Of a DNA stretch of 35,546 nt, positions 1-10,845 are shown one piece after another; within the stretch, counting starts at the first letter, position 1; the number at the start of each line of letters is the position of its first letter. The translations under genes and the position numbers were made by a program. Source of the DNA: Gonium pectorale (Eukaryota; Chlorophyta; Chlorophyceae; Chlamydomonadales; Volvocaceae); assembly GCA_001584585.1 (NCBI GenBank), contig LSYV01000051.1, positions 202,507-238,052 of the forward strand, written 5' to 3'. Below the pieces are notes generated by a model. That model saw only the letters and a list, made by a program, of their open reading frames with translations, had not been told where the DNA came from and did no database searches.

Positions 1-72
1 GTGGCGGTGGCGGTGGCGGTGGCGGTGGCGGTGGCGGTGGCGGTGGCGGTGGCGGTGGCGGTGGCGGTGGCG
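1..72. repeat. (GTGGCG)n hexanucleotide array at window edge
   Basis: About twelve perfect copies of the hexamer GTGGCG run from the first base. On the minus strand the unit reads CCACCG, which is poly-proline in one frame. The minus-strand frame entering the array from about position 210 is rich in C/G third positions. The array may therefore be the Pro-rich part of a coding exon that continues off the left edge, but this is not proven. Confidence 0.9.
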
Positions 73-698
73 GGTGGGCGGCGGTGGCTGCAGGTGGCTG
101 GGGCCAGCGCTGGAGGCGCCGGATGTCGAGCGTGTGGATGCGCTGGCGCCTTTTGAGCCACTGGTGCCGTAACGGCGGCAGGCGCGGGTGCCTACAGCGA
201 CCCGGCGGATCTCTTGGAGGATCAGCGGGGGGTGGCGAGCGCTCACGGGGACACAGGCAGGCTGGAGGGGGAAGATGGCTGGTGACGATTGCATGTTGGT
301 GTCCCGATGCCTGTCGCCTGCGCCCCAGGGGCCGAGGAGCGTGGCAGGGCTGGGGGGGGCGCACGAGTGCCAACGGGGCCTGGTCCGCTCCTTCCAAGGG
401 CGGGAGGGGCAGTGAAACATAAAGTGCATGACACCGAGCTACAATGGGGACGGACGATCTCATCTGCGGACGTGAGGGTGGGAAGGGTGTAGTGATGCTG
501 AGGCACGTGTCCTTCGCGAGGTGGTAGGTTAGGATACGGGTTGGGTAACAGATATCCGTCAAAGTCGGAGAGCCCATGGATGGATATGGTAGATTGTGGT
601 TAGGGCAGTCCGACGGTTCAATCCCTTCCATGGAAGCCAGCATGTAAGTACATAAGCCTAGGAGCTATCGACCAGGCTACGCCTGGAGGCGTAAGCGA

Positions 699-728
699 GC
701 GGCCCATGGGGGTTCCCCTACGGGCCGC
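699..728. repeat. Inverted repeat pair, GCGGCCC..GGGCCGC
   Basis: GCGGCCC at 699-705 pairs with GGGCCGC at 722-728, and inner GGGG pairs with CCCC around a TT loop. A second perfect hairpin (TACGCC, loop TGGA, GGCGTA) lies just upstream at 678-693. No gene was recognised around them. Confidence 0.55.
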
Positions 729-1410
729 ACGGAGAGGGCGGGCGGTGTGGGCAGCAGCTAAAAGGGGCTATAGGGGCCGCTTGGCTAAGGGCGCCCGTGC
801 GGCCGGGCACACGCACGGTGACGGGTGAAGCAGCGAGGGCAGCGCGTTCAGAGAACTAGGGGGAAGGCGTGCCAGCCAGCGGCTGGGTTGCGCACTTGCG
901 GTGGCTGCGGCGGCGGCGGGCGCGTTGGCCAGGCAAGTCAGCCGAACGCAAGGAGCGAACGCGGTGTGCAGGTTGCCATTCATGTTCCCCTCTGCGTTGC
1001 CATCTGGTAGGTGCGGGCGGCGCTACGGAGGCCGCCACGGTTGCACAACCAAGTCAAGTCAGTGCCACGGCTCTGGCACAAGGCTCATGCGCATCCATTT
1101 CCCTCCACCGGCACCGGCACACGCCGCGTGTGGCGCCGTCACGGGTCCATGTGTGCGTGCCCGCTTGGCGGCACTCGCCTCGTAGAGCTCTCCGAGTCAG
1201 TAACGCCACGCCTGGCCCGTGCAGAATGCAGCACGTCGACGGTCTATCGGCCGGTCTGCGATTACTTGCCCTGTCATGTCCCGTTGACGGCACGGCAATT
1301 CGGTGGCACAGCTAACCACCACAACCGTCTGCTGCGGAGGGACTACAGCGGCAAGCCTTGCTTAGCTCTACTCAGGAGTGCTTGCTCCGTAACGTGGACG
1401 CCTGGCAAGG

Positions 1411-1446
1411 CCTGTACGGCGGGCCCGCAGAACCCGGCCGTACAGG
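1411..1446. repeat. Inverted repeat (10-bp perfect stem)
   Basis: CCTGTACGGC at 1411-1420 is the exact reverse complement of GCCGTACAGG at 1437-1446, with a 16-base loop. It lies in a stretch without a recognised gene. It could be part of a small non-autonomous element or chance. Confidence 0.6.
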
Positions 1447-2627
1447 GGCGTGTGCACGCCCAGGATATAAGCAGATTGGAAGGGCAGTTTCCCATCTCGC
1501 GATACCTTTGCCGATCGGAAGAATGGGGATGGCGATCCAACCAGGGAGGCGGTAAGAACTGGATCCGGGTTACATCCATCAAACCCGGGTTCGGATCCAT
1601 GGGCTGTGCCAATGGCAGCGACAGCATCATGCCCGTTCTGGCACATGACAGCCCCGCAGCTGCGACCGCAGGAAGGGAGGAGACCCGTAAGCCACGCCCC
1701 CGACGTCGCGCACATTGGTGCCGCGCACTTGTCCCCTGAACCCGCTGTTACGAAGCCATGTGGCGGAAGGGGGCAGAGAACCGAAGGCTCTTCTCAAGCA
1801 TGCCGTTACAGCGGACCCCTCAAACGACCACACCGCAGCGGCGTCGCGTTTCCGCCACCATGCACCCGCCCCCGGTCCCCTGCGCACTGCCGCCAGCTGC
1901 TCTCTCTCCCTCACGGGCGCGTTTCAATCTCCCCCTTCCGCCCGGCCCTGCGCGCCTCTCCTCGAGCGTTCCATACCGGCTGCCGCAGCGCCGCCGCCTC
2001 TTCTGTACAGAGCAAAGCTGCCGCCACTGGGGCACTGGGAACCCATGCCCCAGTTCTGCCCGTCGTTGCCCCGCTGGCCCCGCATTGTGCAAGCGCGGGC
2101 GCCACAACCGCCTCGTCCTCGCACCACCACCGCCGCAGCCGCCAGTCAAGGCAAGGCCAGACTGCTCGCACCTATGTTTTGTAGTACGGTAATCCTGCGT
2201 GAAAACAACCAGCCCATCTGCCAGCTCCACACGAAGCGCTCCACACAGGCCGGGTCGCTCACACGTCAGCACCGCACCCGCCCCTCATGCCCTCGTTCAA
2301 GCACGCAAAACGCTTGGTGTCCGAGCCCACCCCTGCACGCTGCGCCGGATGAAGCCTTTCTAGCCTCTCCTCGCCCACTCGTGCATCTCCCGGCCCCATC
2401 CCAGCGTCGCTACCCGAAAAGGCGTCGCCCAGCCCCACGCTTCATTCCATACAAGCATTAAACAGCATCATGGCCATGGTGTGGGCGCGATATTGTACGA
2501 CGGCCCCATGAGGTACTGCAGTACAGCTGATATTATCAGGCAGTAACATCTACTGCCTGCCTGGGGACATCACTGCAGTTTTGGCAGGCTCGCAAGGGCA
2601 GGGGGGAGTGCGCTCGGGTCTTGGATT

Positions 2628-3370
2628 TCACGGCTGCGGCATTGGCAAGAAGGCGGCAGGGGACACATGGCGACACAAATCGGCGGCAGGGGACTCGTGA
2701 TGGTGCGGACCGATGATGGTGCATGAATGAGAGGGGCGGCAATGCGTTGCAGCCTTGTAGCTCTGCTCTAACGCCATGAGCGCAGCCACGCCCAGACCTC
2801 CGCCAACCCCCGCCAGCCCCACCTGTGTCCAGCACAAACCCGGCGCCCGCTATGGCGCACGGCACCACCCATGCTCCTCCCATGCGGAGGGGGTCCCCAA
2901 CCCCAGCCCCTCTGGGGAGCCTCTAATCTGTATCTGTATGCCCCCACCCTCCCCTCACCTCGCCAGCGCGGTCGTAGCGACCCGTGAGGAGCACCTCGCG
3001 CAGCAACGCGTTCCTCTCCTCGCGCTCCTTTTGCACCTCGGCCCTGTAGCCCGCCAGCGCGGCCTCCACACGTGCGACGGACCGCGAGAGCGAGCTTAGC
3101 TCCGACTCGATGTCGCTCAGGTTGCGGCGCGCACACTTCACGTCGCCCTTGATGGTGTCCACATCCCACTTGATGCTCCGCAGGTTTCCCATGTCGTTGT
3201 TGACGCTCTCAACGCTCCTTGCCATAGTGTGCAAATCCACTCCTTCAAGCTTCCACTTAATGGCATGTATGTCGCGACTCGTGTCGGGCGTTACCATCCA
3301 CCAAGCGAACGCCGCAGAGCCAAGCAAAACATAGTTCAAAAAATCGTTATAAGCACTATCGGCGGATTGC

Positions 3371-3402
<32 letters not shown>

Positions 3403-3477
3403 AGGCGCAGTGCTTGAGAGGGGCCGCCGAGTGTGGTCAACCGCGCCGAGCAACCTTGGGAAGGTCCTCCGCAACAT
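2628..3477 (-). CDS. Small mitochondrial-type membrane and coiled-coil protein (uncharacterised)
   Basis: Two exons, 3477-2959 and 2822-2628, are joined by a 136-bp phase-0 intron (AG|GTGAGG ... ACACAG). The product has 237 residues. It starts MLRRTFPRLL, an Arg-rich acidic-free leader typical of mitochondrial import, followed by ten Gln. A membrane segment follows (about residues 48-61, core YVLLGSAAFAWWMV), then a coiled coil (about 90-165, including LSDIESELSSLSRSVARVEA). Exon 2 opens with a Gly-rich second hydrophobic segment (LAGVGGGLGVAALMAL). The ATG is the first in the frame and the leader supports it. This arrangement (membrane segment, coiled coil, membrane segment) is seen in some inner-membrane scaffold proteins, but I do not recognise a family. 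The last 40 residues after exon 2's hydrophobic part have weak codon bias. The nearest minus-strand TGTAA is distant (1810-1806), so a further exon cannot be excluded. Confidence 0.7.
3373..3402 (-). repeat. (CAG)10 tract encoding polyglutamine
   Basis: Ten uninterrupted CTG units on the plus strand encode ten Gln just after the presumed targeting peptide of the minus-strand gene at 2628-3477. Pure trinucleotide tracts of this kind are usually length-polymorphic. Confidence 0.9.
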
Positions 3478-4195
3478 TTACACAGCTTAGAGCGACAAGC
3501 AAATTGTACTTAAATCTATGCACAGTGTTTCACAGGCCTATCGGTTTTGTCCGTTTTTCCTTGTTGTCGGCTTGTTTTACACTATCACGTCTGGCCTATG
3601 GGGACAGCATGCCTTTGTTTGCAGTTAAGGTGAACTTTGTGGCCCGAAATGCAATGGTACGACAGGCGGGCGGCGGGTGTTGGGCCGTTTATGAGGTGGA
3701 AGACAACCAGGGGGGAGGGGAGTGCAACTCGGGGGTGGCCTGGACCGCTTCTGAGGTGTCGTAGGGTGCAGTTTGCGACCGTTGGCCCCGGTAAGACAAC
3801 CCAACCCCGATTGTTCTCAGGGAAGATTGTTCTGTACAGCGAGACAGCCCCAAGCCCAGCATATATACATCCATGTAATTCCTGCAGTGTTCCTGCTGAG
3901 GAATGAGATTGAAGATGGGGAATTTAGCTACCCATGCATGCATGGTTGGGCCAAACGAGCAAGCCATTGTGCAGTTGGATGCCCTGCAAAGATACAGAAG
4001 TAAAAATCCTGCTCCCACAAGGATTCCAGGAGCTCCGAACCACCCTTCGCCACCATCCAGGATGCTGAATTTCCCCCCTGCCCCCGCGACATGCCGCGAC
4101 GAACCAAAACCAACCAATCCGGTGTCGGTTGACTCCCTCCGAACCACTCACCACGCGCGCAAAGCTATCCACCACCGTTGCCGAGCAGTCCTGCG
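3478..4195. other. Intergenic region between two minus-strand genes
   Basis: The stretch lies upstream of the mitochondrial-type gene and downstream of the poly(A) signal of the 4318-4917 gene. It is AT-richer than the flanking exons and should hold the promoter of the gene at 3477. I see no coding frame with good codon bias and no clear TATA box. Confidence 0.5.
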
Positions 4196-4200
4196 TTACA
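4196..4200 (-). promoter_or_regulatory. TGTAA polyadenylation signal
   Basis: TTACA on the plus strand, which is TGTAA on the minus strand. It lies 118 bases after the stop codon at 4318-4320, a normal 3' UTR length for this kind of genome. Confidence 0.55.
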
Positions 4201-4317
4201 GGCAAAAGCCCACACCCATTCCCCACTTAGCCGCCTGCGCCCACTCGCCCTCACGCCGGGCGTGCAGCATCGGAGATGCGGCAACCCCCAAGTTCCGCTA
4301 CGCCGGTACCGTTGGCT

Positions 4318-4917
4318 CTAGGTCGCTTGGGAGAGGGCGACCGCCTCCACCGAGAAGAGCTGTGGGCCGGACCCCAGCAGCGCCAGGCTGGAGGCCACCA
4401 CTGCCGCCGCCCCCAACACCCACACCGCCTGCTACCCCTCACACCGGTGCCGCCAGAGTCGCCACAGGCGCCAGCACCCCTCCGCCACCTGGCCCGCCCT
4501 GCGGCGCCATACCCGAGCAACGTCGTCAGCTTCTGTCACGGCCCAAATGTGTTTCACTTCTCTGCCAGGTGCTTATTCCTTGAACGAATGGTTACAGGAC
4601 GCCCACTGCGCCTCCGAAGGAGCATACCCTGAGGCGGCGGGATCTTTAGTTCGGTTCGCGGCAGGGTCGCAGGGTCCTCTGCAAGGACCAAGTCGTTCGT
4701 TCACACTACCGTATGGGCTTCCGTTAATTCAAAACCGACTCAATGGCCTATCTTCCGTGCGGACGTACGAAGATAGCATAGCTCTGTCCGACCGCTTGAT
4801 CAGATGCACCAAACGACACGCACGGGTGCGAGCGCCCGTGAGACTCGTCCTGCCTCACCCGTCTCCCTCAACCTTGACCGGCCCCACCCAAGGTGTTTCA
4901 ACTTTCTGGATGAAGCC
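4318..4917 (-). CDS. 3' exons of a protein with C-terminal membrane segment (family unknown, 5' end unresolved)
   Basis: Three minus-strand exons join in frame: 4917-4859, 4561-4513 and 4428-4318. The introns are 297 bp (GTGAGG..GGCAG) and 84 bp (GTATGG..TAGCAG), and the phases match exactly (0 in, 2/1, 0/0). The joined piece has 71 residues. It begins GFIQKVETPWVGPVKVEG, passes through EVKHIWAVTEADDVAR and ends in a hydrophobic segment (AVWVLGAAAVVASSLALL) plus a short polar tail ending LSQAT. None of these exons is long enough to stand out as an ORF. Support comes from the phase agreement, good third-position bias in the last exon and a TGTAA 118 bases after the stop. The upstream acceptor at 4918 requires at least one more 5' exon. 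I could not place it between 4960 and 5580. I do not recognise the family; the hydrophobic C-terminus suggests an anchored organelle or ER protein. Confidence 0.55.
4748..4776. repeat. Hairpin inside a minus-strand intron
   Basis: CTATCTTC(C)GT at 4748-4758 pairs with ACGAAGATAG at 4767-4776, with one bulged base. It lies inside the 4562-4858 intron of the minus-strand gene. Function unknown. Confidence 0.5.
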
Positions 4918-5581
4918 CTGATGATGCGGCGGGCAAGCTGGCCGACTCCACTCCGGTACAAGTAAGGCGGGCTTCGGCCCAACGTGCGTGCAGCATGGAC
5001 GCAGAAAGTCTAGCCTCCCAAACCACCTCTGCCCCCTCCCGGATACAGCAGCCATGTAGCCCCGACACCGTGACTAGCCCCACAATGACCGCCAATCAGA
5101 ACGGTGCTGCGGCCCGTCAAGGCGTCACGGGCTGAAACCCCAACACTGATATCAGGTACGCGAGGCCGTCACGCACTAGCATGACTGCATGAGCGCCGGC
5201 GTCTTGTTAGGGGGCGGCCAGTTCTCAGGGTCGCAGGGTCACCATCGGGGGGCGGGGGCCAGATCCGACGTCAGCCATCGACAATCGGGTGACGGCCGCC
5301 AACTCCGCTTTGGTTGCCAGAGACAGTTCCACATCGACTGCGGCGCATATACATACCCGACAACGGCACGGCATCCGACCTGTAGGCACGCGACTCGTCC
5401 CCAACTTCTCCGCCTGATCCCTGAAATACGTATGAACCCATTATGACCCTTGCACTCAGTCAGCGGTTCCCCGTGATCAGGGCACATCAGTACACCCCCG
5501 AGCACCTCCACGAGCGGCCCTCCCCCGGGCGCTACAGCACATCCACATCCAATAAAATGCTGGGCCATCGCGCTCCCGGTC

Positions 5582-8500
5582 ATGCGGGCCGTCGACTCCC
5601 GTATGTCGCCCTCGACCCACCGTCTGAGCCCCCTGCACGCGGCGCTGCTGTTCGTGTGGATGGCCGTCCTGCCCGTCTTCGCGGCCCGGCTGTGGGAAAA
5701 GCCCGTGCGGCAGCTCCACGCAGCCTACCTCCTGCGCTGCTCCCGCGCCTGCCGAGGCGGCGCCGCCGCTGGCACCCAGGGAGCCACGGCGTTCTTCTCC
5801 TCCCGCGCGTCAAGCTCAAACGGAGCCGAGCGCGGCGGCGGTTGCTTGGAGGTCGGGGCCGGCACAAGCACCAACGGCACCTGCTACCAAGCTCCGGGCA
5901 GCGAAAGCGGAGCCTCGGGCGGCGCAGGAGATACTACGATCACGGCGGCGGCGGCGGCGGCGAGCAGCAGCCAGTGCAGCCCTCGGTCCTCAGTCCTGCA
6001 CGGAACCGACAATCCTGAGGACGGCGCGGGCAACTCCGTCCCTGCTGCCGCCACCCGCTGCCCCTCTGGTCAGCAAATGATCCACGCTCTGGCGCCGCAA
6101 CCGTACGCGCGTTCCGCCGCTTCACGCGCAGCAAACCCCTGCAATACGGCGCAGCCAGCAGCTGTGGCTCAGCGGCCTCGCCCCGCCATCGAGCTCCACC
6201 AGCTGCTGACCGATGCCGCGCCTGGCAATGGCGTCTGCGGGCTCGGCCCATCCGCAGCGACGGCGGCGCCCGCGGCGGCGCCGAACCCCTTCGCCTGGGC
6301 CCCAACCGGCACGCCCCTTTACCGCTCGGCTGCAAGTGTCCGGCTCGTGAGCATCAAGGTGCCGCTAAGCCGCGCCACGACGGCTGTGGCGGGCGGTGGC
6401 GGCGGCTGCCAAGCAGGCGCCGTCGCCCCGGCCCCCAAGCCAAAGCCGCCCCTGGCTGCAGCCATGGCCGCTGTCTCCGGCGCCGCGGCTGTGGCTCTGC
6501 GCCGCCACAATGCCACTGCCCCCGCTGCCGACGGCGCTCCGGCATCTCCTCGCCGGCGCCCTATCCAGCCTCTGCGGCAGCTGTCGGCGGTATGCATTCC
6601 CGGCTGCGTGCACCTCCTGATGGTGGTGCACGGCCCCAAGGCCGGGCCGCCTTCCGCCTGTGGCCGCGGCCGCCGAGGCGAGGCCGGCGGCGGCAGCGGC
6701 CCTGTCCCCATGCGCCACCGCCACCTGACAACGGGGCTGTTCGCCGCCGAGGGCGGAGGCAGCGCCGCTGTCGACCGCGCGCACAGCGGTGGAGGCTTCA
6801 ATGCTGAAGGCGCGGAGGAGGTCTCCTCGGCGGTTGAGCAGCTTCTAGATTCGGAAGGGCCAGAAACGGGTGCACACACCGTCGTGGGGGCCGGTGAAGA
6901 GCCAACAGCCTTCACCGGTACCGCAGCGGTGGCCTGCAGCGCCCTCGCCTGGCCGCCGGCGCTGCCGCTGCTGAACCCGTACAAGGCCGCCGGCGGCGGC
7001 GGCCGCCATAGCGACCCACGCCTATCGTACGAGCGGTGTGCCGTCGCGGAGGTCTCCGCGGCCACCTCCGGCGGCCGCGAGGAGGCGGCGGATGGTCTGC
7101 CGCTGCTGCTCCTCTTGCAGCTGCCGCAAGAGCTGGCCGCCCGCCTGGACGCGCTGCGCTGCGTGTTGGGTGGACCCATGGGTCGGCGCGACCAGGAGGA
7201 GGACCAGGAGGAGGAGGAGGCGCTCCTGGATGCGACGCTGCAGCTGCGCGGCCGAGGTGGCAAGCCTGATGGCGCTCGGGCGCGGGTTGTGGACCAGGAT
7301 GACCACGGCTTCGTGTCCATAAGGTACGGCGCGTCGGTGGCTTGGGACGCAGGACTGGGCAATGCCGCAATATGTGCGGGCTACGTGACGGAAGTGTGTG
7401 TTGCGGTGTTTGTCCCTTCCTTGGAAAGTGTGTTTGCACCGAGCCGGGGACCCGCGGCTGCTTGCCCAAGGACGCACGCACGAACGAGACCCTACGCCGT
7501 CTTACACTACCTCGCCTTCCCCGTGTGCCGCCGCAGGCTGGTGGTGCCGCCCGCTGCCCTCCGCGTCGCCGGCGCCCTGTTCCTCCACGTCCTGCCAGCT
7601 GCTGTTGCTGCCGCCCAGCCGTGTGCGCCGCTGGCCACGGTGCCGCTGCTAGCGCTGCCTGCCGACGCGACAGCGGAGGTGCTGGCGCTGCAGGGGGCCG
7701 CGTTGGGCTCTACCGCGCTGGAGCGACTTGAGCGACTGACGGCGGCGGCGGCGAGCGGCAGCGGCGCAGCTACCTGCGGGCCCCTAGACAGCGCCGCCAT
7801 GCAGGCTAGCGCCTGCTCGGCAGCTTCGCACGCCGTGGCCGCCTCTGATGTTGCACCCGCCATCGACGGCGCCGCCAGCAGCTTCGTAGCCTCCGCCTCC
7901 GCCGCCCTCCACAGCACCGGTCTGACCAGCTTCATGTACGACATGGCTTGCATGTTCAGTCTGCCGTATATTCCGTACGGCAACACCACATGCGGTGAGA
8001 ACGGGGACACAGTTGCCGTGACGGCGGAGCCGTCTATCGACCCATGGGTCTTCGAGGGCCTTCTCCGCTTCCTGGCGTCGTACGGCATGGCCGCCTGCCT
8101 GCTGGAGGCCCGGCGCTCTCTGGACGGTGCACCTGTCAGCCCGGACGGCGGCAGTGCATGGCGTTGCGGCGTGCAGCCGCCGGAGTCGGAGGCGGCGGCT
8201 ACTGCAGCCGCGCATTATGATGACCTGCCGTGTGCTGCCACGATGCCGCCCGGCAGCGGGCCGCAGCAGGCAGCCGGGGACACGGCGCAGGAGAAGCGGG
8301 TCCACGCCTCCGCCTGCCCTGCGCTGCCGCCCCCGTGCCCTGACCCCAGCACGATGGCGGCGCCAATGTCGCGAGGGCCGCCCACGCCTCCACTCGTCAC
8401 AGCCGCCGGCCCGAGGGCCCACCGCTGCTCAAGCAGTGGCGGCAGCTGCGGCAGCGGCGCCCTCGCCATCAGCTGCAGCGCGTGGGATGAGAGCGCCGCT

Positions 8501-10115
8501 GCCGCCGCGGCTCCGCCCTATGCGGGCCTGCCGCCCCAGTCCCAGTCCCCTGCGAGCCTCTCGGCCCCTCCACAGCCGCCACCCGCCTTCCGTCAGGCCG
8601 CCGCCGCCACCCTTACCGCGCCCTCGACGGCACGGCGGTGGCTCAGCTGGCTGCTGCTCGGTTTCTCCCCTCCCGCGCTGGAGGCGGCCTTCGGGGCCTT
8701 CTTGGACGGCCAGTGCCGCCACCTCGACTACATGGCGGCAGTAATCATGGCCCTCGCCCGTGTCGGCTCCACCACGCGGACCTTCAGGGCTTACGCCGCC
8801 GCCACCTCGTTGGCGGCATCGGCGGCAGAGGCCGCCGGCAGCGGCAGCGGTGACGTCAACGACGCGGCTGCCGCCAGCACCGCGGCCTCCGCCGGCACCG
8901 CTGCTGGCCGCGCGTCGGCACTCCGCCTGCAGCTGCTGTCGCAACTAATTGCGTTCGTTCCAGTTGCGGTGATGTCCGCAATTCTCATTCGTCGCGGCAT
9001 ATACTCCCGGTACGTTTCTCGGGTTTTATGGGAAAGGAAACGGAAACAGGGAAGGTAACATTCACGGTCACACAAACCCGGGGGTCTCAGGTTTCATGAT
9101 GTCTGCATGGCTCTTATGGCCAGGTTCCCATACTTCTAAACAGTGACCGGCGCGTCGCCCGACAGCGTCCCTATCCAGCACCACGTACGGCACAATGTAC
9201 GGCACAATGTACAACATCACATGGACCCAACCTGTCGGGCCCTCGCAGGCGCCGGGAGGCCGTCCTGGTGCTGCAAGGCTTCCTGGAGGCCGGCTGCATT
9301 TGCGTCATGCTCGTCCCGCGGCCCCGCGCCAACCCCTATGCTGCCGGCCCCGGCGCCGCCGGACAAGGCGGAAGCACCCTGCTGCCACTGCCCGAGGCCT
9401 GGGGCCCCGCGTGCCGGCAGTACGGCGTGCACTGGATATACTACGGAGTTTGGGCGCCCGCCACACTGCAGGCAGGTGCCGCACTGTTACGTACATGTCT
9501 TGGCGACCCGTGGGTCGTTGCTTGACGGTGTTGAGGGTCGACTCGTGGGCTTTCTCCTGGAGCCGTAGCATGCAGGAGGGCCGCTACTACCGCCCATGAA
9601 GGGCCACGCTCGGCCCGTCACACGGGGCCCGCCGGATGGAACCCCTCTCACGCACGCCTCTCCGCTCTCACGCGCCCGTGCCTGTCCGTCCGTCCGGCCG
9701 GCCTGTCCACCAGCATTTCGCCTCATGCTCACTGCCCCCGTGTGCCCGCCACGCGCACCCTCCCCCGAAGCTGCCGTTTCGGCTACAGGCGCGCCTGGCT
9801 GCGGTCGAGCTGGCCGCGATGATGCTGCTCGCCCGCGCCCTGGACGAGGGCCACGCCTGGTGGCCCGCCCTCGTGTTTGGGACAGCCACGACACTCGTGG
9901 GGCTGGGCGTCTCCGCCGCCATGGACCTTTCCGCCCGCATCCGCTTCCTGCGTGAGGATGCAGCCGCGCCGAACGGCCTTCACTGCAGGGGGCGTTCCAG
10001 TGGGCAGCATCAGCAGCGGCGCAAGGAGGGCGGCTGCAGCGCCGGCAGCGGTGACGGCAGCGGCCATCAGGGCGGTGACGTCGGCGGCGAGGGCGGCTGT
10101 GTCGGTGGCTTCTGA
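5582..10115 (+). CDS. Large disordered polytopic membrane protein (uncharacterised)
   Basis: Four exons: 5582-7323, 7537-9009, 9249-9471 and 9789-10115, total 1254 residues. The introns are 7324-7536 (213 bp, AAG|GTACGG..CCGCAG, a multiple of three without a stop, so it also reads through), 9010-9248 (GTACGT..TCGCAG) and 9472-9788 (a probable GC-AG intron, CAG|GCAGGT..CTACAG). All phases agree. The frame is closed by a TGA at 5474, so the ATG at 5582 is the first; Met8 is an alternative. Visible parts are a membrane segment at about 18-36 (LHAALLFVWMAVLPVFAA), roughly 1000 residues of Ala/Gly/Pro/Ser-rich sequence with an acidic run (EEDQEEEE), then a cluster of hydrophobic segments at about 1045-1065, 1074-1096 and 1150-1192. 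The final 60 residues are Gly/Ser/His-rich. The length is mostly low-complexity insertion around a small membrane core, as is common in volvocine algae. No catalytic motif or known family was recognised. Confidence 0.7.
9186..9209 (+). repeat. Two tandem copies of TACGGCACAATG in an intron
   Basis: A perfect 12-bp unit is repeated twice within the 9010-9248 intron of the membrane-protein gene. It is a minor tandem duplication with no evident role. Confidence 0.7.
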
Positions 10116-10481
10116 TCGGGCTGTGGTATTCTGGTGGAAAATTGTGTTGCCATAGTTTTTCTGGGGGATTCGCTTGGCGCGTGCGTGTTTGTATGCTGTA
10201 TGTATGAGCTAGGAGGTATGAGGCACTTGGTATGAAACGTAGGGCGCAGTCTAGCAGGCCCAGTACGGCATGACCGGCGGCCCGGGCCCCTTCGTGTGCG
10301 CGCTTCCACACAGGCCTAGCCAGGCATATGGGCGGGGCCAGGCCAAGGCCGTGGCGAGTGCGAGCGAGTTTTGCGGAGAGAGCGGCGCGTCGCGTACGAG
10401 CAGTTGCATGCTGTATGCTGGTCTGTCATATGTATGCAGGCAGCGCGATGAGGATAGGTTACATGAGAGGCAGCAAGCATG

Positions 10482-10486
10482 TGTAA
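10482..10486 (+). promoter_or_regulatory. TGTAA polyadenylation signal of the membrane-protein gene
   Basis: First plus-strand TGTAA after the stop at 10113-10115, giving a 3' UTR of about 390 bases. A minus-strand TGTAA lies only about 20 bases away (10459-10463), so transcripts converging from both sides would overlap here. Confidence 0.6.
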
Positions 10487-10845
10487 AGTAAGCAACCTCC
10501 GACTGGCAAGCGGGAGCATCGGGCAGCTCTTTATGGTACGCTTTCTCAGGCATGTGAACATGCCAATCAAGGCCAAGCCGCAGGGGAAAGCACCAACAGT
10601 CACGACTGTTGTTCTGCGTTCTTCTGCGTGCCGTGTTTGTGCGTTCCGTGCCGTTACGGGCGCATGCCTGTGCACTGCCGGCGGGTTGTTGGGCTAGGCG
10701 CTAGGGTGATCGTCTAGGAGACTTGCAGTCAGGCACGTGGTTGCCTTGGGCGGCCACCACCACAATCATGCTGTTGTAAATTGTGTTAGGCTCTGCATAC
10801 GACCCACAATAAGAAGAGCCAGGTACCGCCGCCATTATTACCGCA

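Larger units (their letters stand above)
73..2527. other. No confident gene; small inverted repeats
   Basis: Open frames exist on both strands, as expected at this GC content, but none shows a convincing chain of splice sites, codon bias and poly(A) signal. Seen here: a plus-strand TGTAA at 643-647, which could end a gene entering from the left; short perfect hairpins at 678-693, 699-728 and 1411-1446; and a minus-strand TGTAA at 1806-1810, which could serve the gene ending at 2628. A minus-strand frame at about 768-983, starting MNGNLHTAF, has fair codon bias but no supporting context. Confidence 0.5.

Noticed and set aside
600..640. tRNA-like GGTTCAATCCC box
   Set aside because: No pairing T-arm, acceptor stem or A box could be placed around it.
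1715..2461. 248-codon plus-strand open frame
   Set aside because: Pro/Arg-rich without biased third positions, splice sites or poly(A) signal; treated as chance in GC-rich DNA.
5239..5583. 114-codon minus-strand frame starting opposite the membrane-protein start codon
   Set aside because: Mixed third positions and no donor in phase with the 4917 acceptor; not convincing as the missing 5' exon of the minus-strand gene.
6319..7362. 347-codon minus-strand open frame
   Set aside because: Antisense shadow of the first exon of the plus-strand membrane-protein gene; Ser/Pro/Arg-rich as expected for such shadows.
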